Shown here one piece after another: positions 55,992-64,000 of a stretch of DNA of 64,000 bases. The notes below the pieces were generated by a model, which saw nothing but the letters and a program-made list of their open reading frames with translations, was not told the origin of the DNA and ran no database searches. Source of the stretch: Bursaphelenchus xylophilus. Taxonomy: Eukaryota; Nematoda; Chromadorea; Rhabditida; Aphelenchoididae. The stretch's first letter is position 1. The number at the start of each line of letters is the position of its first letter. The translations under genes were made by a program, and so were the position numbers. The DNA is taken from NCBI GenBank assembly GCA_904066235.2, contig CAJFCV020000003.1:11408001-11472000 (forward strand). Direction: 5' to 3'.

Positions 55992-56216
55992 TATTATCTT
56001 GAACGAATGTCCTTCACTATCCACACGAAATTAGAAAATGTTTTTGTCTGAGCTTTCCAGCCTCAGCCGAGATATTTAACGAGCCTGTTTTGGAAAGGGC
56101 AGCAGAAATGAGGGAAGCCGGTCAAACCCGAAACCGCTCTTGCCCATAACAAATTTCTTTTTTCTTCAGCAACGCGATTGGCGCAGCGGCATTGTGCTCA
56201 TTATTTTCCCGACATA

Positions 56217-56412
56217 CTAGTCGCGGAAAAAAGTCCTGGGACTTTTTTGCGACTCTGCACTGTGCATGAACCCGAAAAGTGCTTTTGCACAGTGCAATTT
56301 TGTTGATTTTGCCTTATTGTCGCGCGATTCCCGCGACAAATCAACTTTTCGGAGCGCGACGGAATTTTGGGGGCGCGAGAAAGTCCCAGGACTTTTTTCC
56401 GCGATTAGTACT
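56217..56412. mobile_element. TIR element related to 23945-24213
   Basis: TAGTCGCGGAAAAAAGTCCTGG at the left, CCAGGACTTTTTTCCGCGA at the right, with GCACTGTGC and GCACAGTGC inside. A family 1 right-end fragment (56162-56216) precedes it. Confidence 0.75.
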
Positions 56413-56419
56413 GATAGAA

Positions 56420-57480
56420 AGTTTTCATCACATGGAAGTTTATTTTGTGGCCTAAACATGACTCACAGCACCCCTAAAATTGTTCGCTATAGACAGATTT
56501 CACTCTATGCGGCTTTTCTGTACAGATACTAAAATTTTTCGTTATAGACAGTTTTCATTTTTCGAGACTTCTGATTTGTGCCCTCTATTTGCCCTTGTCA
56601 TCAATTCTAAATAGAATTTGCAACCCAAATTCGCCTAAAAGGTCAATTTTCTTCAACCTCTCATCAAAAAACTCTCAATGATTTCTGAAAGCCGCAGACT
56701 AGAAATCTCCCATGCGCCTTGCAAGACAATGCTCTAAATTTGCCTTCAATTATCTCTCCTCTACAAACAAAGACGTCCCTTAACAGTAACCCTCCCTCCT
56801 TCACTTGCCCTTTATCGGCGAACTTCCCAGGCCTTTATAGTGTTGCAAAGTTTTGGGCGATTAAAAATTAACCATAATCCGGTTAGGGCAAAAAGATTTC
56901 CGAGAAGAAAAGCAGGCGCAAAATAAAGAGTGGAGGAGTTCAGAGAATGAAAGAAAATCGAATTAATTCGAGATTTTTGCGAGTTTTTGTCGCGATATTG
57001 CGGAAAATGCAAGATAGTGACGCAGATTTGAAACGTTGCTTGCATAGAACAAAGCTATGAATATTTATGAGGCGAGATTGAGAGGAGATCTAATGAGCAT
57101 TACTGGGAATGACAAAACGTTGACGAGTCATTGTGAAACATGGAAGACATTGAGATGAAAGGTCAAGAGCGCACGGATTTGCTTTAAATTTTGAGCAAGC
57201 GTTGGGCTTAGGTCACATACTGTAGCGACAGAAAGTCCTTGGAATTCTTCGCGATCGAATTGCTTTTTTCATCGGCTTGCACTTCTGGGAAGTCGATAAA
57301 AAAATCAAGGGGTGAGCCATACCCGAAAAAAGCCTATTGCACAGTGCAAAGAAAAGTTTTGTTTCCTCACAGTATTTGTCGCTAAATTGAGTCCAGCGAC
57401 TATTCGGAAAGGCTAGTATGTCCTAGAAAAGGACAAACTTTGTGCGGCTTGTAAACAAAAAATTAATCTAAATTTGCGTT
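56420..57480. other. Unique intergenic DNA
   Basis: No convincing gene. A 77-codon minus frame (57045-56812) is hydrophobic in part but has no splice context. One GCACAGTGC lies at ~57340. Confidence 0.3.
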
Positions 57481-57528
57481 GGTGAGCGTTGCACTTGAAG
57501 TACTTCCCTTGTAAACAAATACATATTA

Positions 57529-57733
57529 TCAGTCTGTCGGGAAAATAATGTGTATTGATTCTTCGCGCCTAGAAGTGGCAATCGGGCCGGGACGGGGTTT
57601 TTCCCAGTTTGCTCAGGCCCGGCCCTGTTTGTCCCACGAATACAAAAGATTGACCCGTTGCTGGAGATTTGCTGTGCGACTACGGCGAGGTGAGACATTT
57701 TGCTACACTAATCGACATTATTTTCCCCACAGG
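57529..57733. mobile_element. Family 1 MITE (type B) containing a degenerate hAT-like end
   Basis: Left TIR perfect. At ~57573 AGAAGTGGCAATCGGGCC, the TAGAGGTGGCA-type terminus, starts a GGCC-rich patch lacking its mate. Right end eroded. Confidence 0.6.
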
Positions 57734-57739
57734 TTGGTA

Positions 57740-58385
57740 CTAGGCGGGCCAAAAAGCCCTGGGGATTTCTCGCGGCCTCAAATTCTGCGCAACTGTGCTA
57801 AACGCAATGCCTTGGCTAGCCGTAAGAATTCAAAAGCAGCTCTACATTATTTGGTCTGCAAATATCGACAATTTCAACCTCCGACCGCGCCTATCACACG
57901 ACAATAGTCCTTAATAATTTATGGAAACACCCCAAATTGGAAATTGAGTGTTATGACTGAAAGAATTCGGAAATTACTCCTCAAATTCGGTGGGAGAGGA
58001 CGACCACGCGACATGTGTCACTCAAGATGTAATTTCAACAAATAATATGCAAGGAGATGCGCTCCTTCCTTTCCGCACGTACATTCGACCAAATTTGCAT
58101 TAAAGTCTGAACCCTTAGAACGGGCGAAAAAAACTTGAAAAGTCCCAGAAATAACTCATGTGTGTCCCGTGTAAATTAGCGCCTAGTTAATTCGCAGGCC
58201 CTCGAGTCCGAATCCCCCTGAGGGCATTCAATATCACTGTGGGATGCGCCGGAGGTTTCCTTTTTCGCCGGTAATTTGCCACTTCTCGCGCACAAATTGC
58301 CCTCGGAAAAAGTGTTTTAAAAGTGCTTTTTTTGCGGCGAGGACAAACACACATGTACGGAATATACTATCACATGTATTAAGGG
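57740..58385. other. Unique intergenic DNA
   Basis: Nothing recognisable. A family 2 fragment follows at 58390-58500 (TTCAACGATCTTTGCCGACA). Confidence 0.3.
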
Positions 58386-58541
58386 TGATATTCAACGATC
58401 TTTGCCGACAAGAGAGTAGGTAAAATGCGGAAAGAAAAGCGGATCCAAGAGAAAAATTTTTTGGCCATACCTCTGCAAATCGCGGCGAAAAAAGCAATTT
58501 TTTGTTGAAAAGATGGCTGATACACGACTAACAGAACACTG

Positions 58542-58700
58542 TCAGTCTGTCGGGAAAATAATGAGCATTCTGTCGCATCGAAAATCGCATCACCGCCGAA
58601 AAAATTTATTGTGTCGCAGCAAAATCAAATGGCTTTTCAATTCCGCGACGCGATTGGCGCAGCGACTGCCCATTTCCCATTATTTTGGGAAATGGGATTG
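58542..58700. mobile_element. Family 1 MITE (type A), right end replaced
   Basis: The left half is typical. The right side ends in a small palindrome CCCATTTCCCATTATTTTGG instead of the normal terminus. Confidence 0.75.
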
Positions 58701-58985
58701 ATAGTACGTCTGAAATAATAACTCCCACGTATCTTCAAGACTATTTTTCAAATCTTGGAAGCCAATCGAGTCACCAGGACTTTAAAGAGCTCTAGTTCAT
58801 CTTATTAAGAAAATATGGGGATTTACGGAATAAGAGGGCAATTAAGTATGCATACATAATATAATATCTTCGAGATGATATTGACGACTACAAAGTGCAA
58901 AAAGATGTTTATGCACGTACTCCTCAACTAGACTCTATAGAGTTTCGTTTAATCCGCGACAAAACCAAACTGCTTTTGGTATAAA

Positions 58986-59140
58986 TCCGTCTGTCGGGAA
59001 AATAACGGCGGGTCGTCGCAGAAAAATGTCTCGCCTCGCCGCAGTCGCGCTCCAAATTTCCAGCTGCGACTTGCCGCCGCAAAGCGATGGTCGTCGATTC
59101 CAAGGCGCGACGGCTCGCCGCTATTCCCCCCGACAGACTG
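58986..59140. mobile_element. Family 1 MITE (type B)
   Basis: CCGTCTGTCGGGAAAATAAC to CCCCCCGACAGACTGG. Core in reverse orientation relative to 24572-24723. Confidence 0.8.
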
Positions 59141-59149
59141 GGACCTTGC

Positions 59150-59330
59150 TGTCGAAAGGCCCGACAACACAGCAACGAGACAAGACGAGAGCTCAAGAGT
59201 CGAGTGATTTGTTCAGTGGAAAGGAGGCCTTTTATAGGGAAGCCCCACGTAGGAAAGTGCAATCAAATTTGAATAAATGTAGATCGTTCCTCGTGGGAAA
59301 ATCCTCGAAGCTCGGTCATTCCGCCTCACA
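59150..59330 (-). repeat. Solo LTR, 181-bp family, reverse-oriented
   Basis: TGTCGAAAGGCCCGACAACA...CCGCCTCACA, the same length as 30443-30623. A family 1 right end (CTCATCATTTTCCCGACAG) follows at 59337-59360. No clear TSD. Confidence 0.8.
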
Positions 59331-59425
59331 TTTACGCTCATCATTTTCCCGACAGACTGAAAAGTTTTTTACTAGATCTCCTTTCCATCTGCTCGAAAAA
59401 AGCGTGTTGCATTTTGGGCTACGTA

Positions 59426-59836
59426 TCAGTCTGTCGGGAAAATATCGCCATGGAATCGCCCATCACACGTCAATCCAAAATAGAAGAAAAAATTTCCCGC
59501 CCCTTTTTGGTGATTCGTTCAAAACGAAATGTCACTATCCGATAAAACTCATTTTCTTATCTTTCTTCTTCCTTTTCAAGAAAAAGCAACTATTTCGGTC
59601 GCGAAAAAGTGCCGATAATTTCGCGACATTTCGTCTCTCTTTTAAATCAGTGAAAACGACACGAGGTTTCGAAACGGTTCAGGAATTCGCGCTGGATTGA
59701 CGTGCATCATCGCTTCCCGGCTTCCCGACGGACTGATAATTAATTCAGATTAGCAAGTAAAAACATCAGCGCATTTCCTGAACCGTTTCGAAACTTCGTA
59801 CCGTTTTCATTGATTTAAAAGAGAGACGAAATGTCT
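59426..59836. repeat. Family 1-bounded segment with inverted duplication of flank
   Basis: The left TIR TCAGTCTGTCGGGAAAATAT is at 59426 and a right end CCCGACGGACTGATAA at ~59726. The 66 bp at 59627-59692 (ACATTTCGTCTCTCTTTTAA...GAAACGGTTCAGGAA) recur inverted at 59770-59836, just outside that right end. Confidence 0.7.
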
Positions 59837-60349
59837 CCGATAAACGCCATAATGGAACGCCTTATCTAACAAACCCTGGCATGGGGCTTGATTTCGGCCT
59901 ACGATTGGCTCCCAAGGCCTTTGAAGGGGTTGTTTGCATCCCGTCACCGACCCTCGAACACCATTAGAATAAAAAAAGAGAATGTAGCCTACAGTGTCTT
60001 TTGTCCCAATAATTGTGTACCCCCCAAGTTCACACTCAAAATTACAAACCCAAGCTCAGAATGACGCCGCTCTTTGTTCGCAATTACCGCTAGTCGGCCT
60101 GCTTAGCATACAATTAGACGCTAGACGGCTCCTACACCGATTAAACTTTTCGAAATTTACGCAAGCAAAATATTTGGTCTAGAACAAGACTTATGAGAGA
60201 ACAAACTACTTTTCAAACGAAGAGAACAGACAATTTTCAATTTTTGCGACATGACACACCTACTGACAATGCCCTCGAGACAGGACTTGTCCCTCAAGTG
60301 GGTGCATGCAGATAACATCGGGAAATTAAAACCCGGAAGTCGGCCAAAT

Positions 60350-61120
60350 TTTTGCACGGTGCAAGATGATAATTTTCGTATTTTTATGCAAAGTACAAAA
60401 ATTTGGACGAAAAAAAAAATTTTTGGTCGCACCGTGCAAAAAAAATTCCATTGGACTGTGCAAAGAAATTTTTTCACCGCACTGTGAAAAAAAATTGTTC
60501 AAATTTCTGTGCTACCGCAATAAGCAAGGAAATTTCATTGCACTGTGCAGAGACCTTTTCACAAGTTTTTCGCCGCACCGTTCAAGAAGTTAATTTTTCA
60601 GATTTCTTTGCAACTGCACCGTGCAAAGAAATTTTTTCACCGCACTGTGCAGAAATTTTTTCACCGCACTGCGCAGAGATTTTTTTCACAAGCTATTTCG
60701 CCGCACGGTGCGAAAATAAATTTTTTAGGTTTTTTTGAAATCGCACTGTGCAAAAAAATTAATTTCTTTACGGCACTGTGCAGGGACTTTCCCAATCGCA
60801 CCGTGCAAAAAAATATCTTTAGCGCACATTGCAGAGAGACTTTCTTTACAAGTTTTTTGCCGCACCGTCTAAAAACTTAATTTCCCTGACTTTCCGCACT
60901 GTGCAAAGAAACTTTTTCACCGCACTGTGCAAAGAAAGTTTGCCTTTTTCGTTTTTCATCGCACCGTGCGAAAAAATAAATTTTTTATATTTTTTGGAAC
61001 CGCACCGTGCAAGGAAATTTCTCCACCGCGCAGTGCAAAAAAAGAAGGATTTTTCGGGTTTTTCGCACTGTGCAGAGATTCTTTCCCAAGTTTTTTGTCC
61101 GCGCCGTGCAAAAAAAAATT
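60350..61120. repeat. Family 3-type array with AAAAAATTT spacers
   Basis: More than 15 GCAC(T/C/A/G)GTGC palindromes or one-off variants, spaced ~25-45 bp, in phrases such as CCGCACTGTGCAAAGAAA and TTTTTTCACCGCACTGTGC. No TIR seen, so it may be a local expansion. Confidence 0.85.
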
Positions 61121-61126
61121 ATAAAT

Positions 61127-62140
61127 TTGCAGGGGAAGTACTCCAAGTGCAACGCTCAGATTTTGATGAAACTTGGCACAAATTATTTTTTCTAAGATAT
61201 ATGCGAGAACAGGGGTGGTCGGCGGGCCGGGCCGGCCCGGCCCAAACGGGCCGGCCCGGCCCGGCCCAAACGGGCCGGCCCGGCCCGGCCCAAACGGGCC
61301 GGCCGGCCTCAAAAATGGAAATTGACAAACGGGCCGGGCCCGTCACGGGCCGGGCCGGGCCGGGCCGCGGGCCTGGGGTTTTTTCCGGCCCGGCCCGGCC
61401 CGTCTAAAATACAATGCCAAACCGTTGGCATTCATTGTTTTCGCGCCGGGAAAATTAATTGATGTTGTTATAGTTGCTGTTTCTCAAGTTCTAAAACGTT
61501 TACAAGTCTCTAGTTCCATTATACAACCACAAAACTATCACATTGATCCTTTACTAGCTAGATCAACGCCTTTTTTGCCTCAGTTTAGATCCCGAGCCTG
61601 GGCGCAGTTCGCAGAACCCTCTATAGACGGGCCTGCACGGGCCGGGCCGGGCCGGGCCAGGCCCGTCACGGGCCGGGCCGGGCCGGGCCTGGAAAAAGAC
61701 TAGACGGGCCGGGCCGGGCCGGTCAATTAGACGGGCCGGGCCGCGGGCCGAAAATCGGAAAAATAGGGTCTGCTGACCACCCCTGTGCGAGAATCCTAGG
61801 TCGCGCTTTGCAGAAACAACCGAGATTTTTAGATCGAAAGTCGGCGAAAATTTAGGAATGTTTGCCGAATTTCGGCACGAAAAGTTTAGTGCTTATTTCT
61901 ACCGTAAAGGATAATGTTTCTACAAAAAATCAAATTTTTCCGCACGAAACTGCCAAAGTTATGGCCAAAAAGCGTTTTTCTCTCTGACCGCTCTCCACGT
62001 TTAGCGTGCTCTCTCGGCCGCAAAGATCGTTGAATTTCTCGGCTGCACCTGCAAAGCGCGGGCTAAAACTTCCAGGAATTGATATTTAGTCCATACCCGA
62101 CGTGTGTGCAAAATTTAAAGAAAATCTGAGCGTCGCACAA
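61127..62140. repeat. Family 2 element split by a hAT-like element
   Basis: Left 61127-61209 (GGGAAGTACTCCAAGTGC), right 61786-62140 (GAATCCTAGGTCGCGC to GAGCGTCGCAC). It is uninterrupted in the paralogue at 35354-35782. Confidence 0.85.
61210..61785. mobile_element. GC-rich hAT-like element (CAGGGGTGGTC subtype), 8-bp TSD
   Basis: TIR CAGGGGTGGTC/GACCACCCCTG. The exact duplication TGCGAGAA is at 61202-61209 and 61786-61793. The left GC block contains a triplicated ~30-bp unit (GGCCGGCCCGGCCCGGCC plus CAAAC). 576 bp, no transposase. Confidence 0.9.
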
Positions 62141-62740
62141 ATTGCGGAAAATTTCGTTCATCAAAACGCATCAAAAATCGTTTGAAATGTGATGATGGTT
62201 GGGGTGGTGGGAGTAGACGGACTAATAAACAAGATCCTCATTCTCTTTCGGGTTGTAAGCTGAGCGTTTTGGTGTCCTCTTACCTCGCACATGATTACTA
62301 TTATTTATAACAGAACTACCTTCCAAAGACATGAGGAAGAGGGAAAAATAAGGCGGAAATGGAAAGATTATTGTGACCAGCGAAGTACCAGTCCCAATGC
62401 AAATTTTTTGTTTTCCAAGCCCGCAGGGAATATGAAACATTTCCAAAGGTTTGCCAGCGGGTGATTCAACGAAATGACTTCATTGTATTGCTAATTACGG
62501 GGCTCAACGAATTTCCGAAACTGTTTTTGAAATTTAATTTACTCTCGAATTTTGTTGGGGATTAGTCGGACTAATTATTTAATTAAGCCAGTTGTTGCCG
62601 AACGTCCACGACTTTTTATTTTTGGCCAAGGAAGAGGTGAATGTCATTCGAAGAAAGACAAACAAAGGGATAAAAACGGATAACATTCTGAAGAAATGCC
62701 GTTTTACGACAAATATATGAAACTAGAGGTATAGAATTTG
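62140..62740. other. Unique intergenic DNA
   Basis: No repeat match. A 74-codon minus frame at 62446-62222 ends KRTPKRSAYNPKENEDLVY. It reads like a plausible protein tail but has no supported splice partners. Confidence 0.25.
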
Positions 62741-63430
62741 CATATAGCCAAAAATTTGGATAAATCCAAAAATTTGCATAAAACCAAAAATTTGCATACA
62801 ACCAAAAAGTTGCATAAAACCAACAAATTTCAGTAAGATCCAAAGAACTTGTATAAGCCCCAATCTGGTAAAATACGCATGTTTTGCATCAGAAAATTTG
62901 AATCGACTCCGAAATTTGCATAAAATCAAAAATTATCGTATAACAAAAAAAAATTTTTTTTCGCACCCAGACTTTTTTCGCACAAATCAAAACGCTAAAA
63001 ATCAGTCCGTCGACTTTCTGGAAGGACTGGTATAAAATTTGAATTAATTCGGAAATTTGCATTAAACCAAAAATTAGCGTATAAGAAAAAATTTGCATAA
63101 ATTAGAAAATTTGCAATTACGAAAAATTTTGTTATTTGCTACAAAAACGACAAAAATATTCGACGGGAAATATAAAAAAACCAAGGTTGGAAGTGTGTAA
63201 AAATTTACATAAGAATCAAAAATTTGCATATTTTTGGATATAGTCATGGATCAAAAATATGCGTAGAATCCACAAATTTTGCAAAAAACTCAAAAATTTG
63301 CATACATCTGAAATTTTAATGCTCTAAAAATTTGCATAAAATATAAAATTTGCATATAAAAATTCAAAAATTTGCATAAATTAACAATTTTGAAAGCCCA
63401 TAAATTTGCATTTGTTCAAAAGAATCACCA
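62740..63430. repeat. Degenerate short tandem repeat AAAAATTTGCATAAAACC
   Basis: About 20 imperfect units of 15-20 bp, related in style to the AT-rich arrays in the CNK introns. Interrupted at 62945-63030 by an unrelated segment. Confidence 0.75.
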
Positions 63431-64000
63431 AAATTGAACTGGAACTTAATAAAACATCAAAAATCGCATTCCTTTTCTGGGGAATTGGACTTTGAGGCGA
63501 CCAAATTAGCCTCACATTTGCTCCCATAAGCCCAATCAAATCTCGTTTCAAAATTGCACCAAAAAACAGAAAAAAACACCTTTTGGACTCACGAAAACTT
63601 CCGCTTCCTCGGAAACACTAAATTCAATTCGAAACATGCAACAAAATTTGCTTAATACGGCAGTGAATCATGTGCAACACCAAGTGAATCAACTAATTAG
63701 GAAAAGTGTATTTGTTAGGACACCTATGTTTAGTGGGCTGTACTTTTAGAATATTTTGGGAAATTTGGGTTGACAGATGGGCACAGAGTGATGTAATGGG
63801 ATAATTGTAGAAAAAAGCGTAAAAGTTGAACCTACAAAGTTTAAAGGGAAAGCGTTTTTTGTCGTGACAAATTTTTAAAAAAGATTGAAAAGAAATTGTC
63901 CGTGACGCTCTGATTTTTTCAGGTTTTGCAAAAAGAAAAAAAAATTGATTTTTGCCTCTAGGCCTTCCGCAATGTGCATATAACTTTTTTTACAACCACT
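63430..64000. other. Unique intergenic DNA to the window end
   Basis: No gene or element recognised. The last bases (CTTCCGCAATGTGCATATAAC) may begin a family 3 copy. Confidence 0.3.

Noticed and set aside
60545..61407. A 192-codon plus-strand open frame
   Set aside because: It spans a palindrome array, a family 2 end and a hAT-like element, so it cannot be one gene.
62222..62446. Possible C-terminal exon (ending KENEDLVY)
   Set aside because: Plausible composition but no strong acceptor in phase, no partner exon and no family. Kept only as a note in the region entry.

Overview
The window is animal nuclear DNA, most likely from a nematode of the rhabditid kind. The evidence is: three long multi-exon genes, all on the minus strand; 3' splice sites that nearly all read TTTTCAG or TTTCCAG; protein products typical of metazoan signalling and glycosylation; and a very high load of small DNA transposons. 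No species is named, because the assignment rests on splice-site style and protein families only. Nothing bacterial or viral was seen.

Genes. (1) 974-7033 (-): a connector enhancer of KSR (CNK) scaffold gene with SAM, CRIC and PDZ domains. Eight exons were joined by hand in consistent phase, and the 3' part runs off the window start. (2) 15178-26642 (-): a complete 12-exon polypeptide N-acetylgalactosaminyltransferase of about 665 residues, with a type II membrane anchor, a GT27 catalytic domain and a C-terminal ricin-type lectin. (3) 33354-37454 (-): a complete 6-exon, 443-residue rhodopsin-family GPCR, probably a neuropeptide-type receptor, with unusual DRY and NPxxY positions. A possible terminal exon of a fourth minus-strand gene lies at 28445-28573. 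No convincing gene was found from about 37.5 kb to the end of the window.

Repeats. Introns and intergenic DNA are a dense, nested deposit of non-autonomous elements. Family 1 is a ~150-bp fold-back MITE ending TCAGTCTGTCGGGAAAATAA, flanked by TA. Family 2 is a ~400-600-bp palindromic element with ends containing AAGTGCGACGCTCAG. Family 3 is a group of arrays of the 9-bp palindrome GCAC-N-GTGC. Family 4 is a fold-back containing GTGGCAAAATACCTCC. There are also GC-rich hAT-like elements with exact 8-bp target duplications, Tc1/mariner relics, a PIF/Harbinger-like MITE, solo LTRs and several 0.7-2 kb fold-backs. Target duplications allow part of the insertion order to be read: an LTR lies inside family 1, a Tc1-like element inside family 1, hAT-like elements inside family 2 and inside a mariner, and a fold-back inside a hAT-like element.

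The three genes form no operon and no shared pathway is evident. The most unusual observations are the nested hAT-like elements with intact 8-bp duplications, the GCACNGTGC arrays, two places where unique sequence is duplicated in inverted orientation beside a family 1 end (one involves a CNK exon), a 24-nt intron predicted in the GalNAc-transferase gene, and MITE ends placed right at splice sites.
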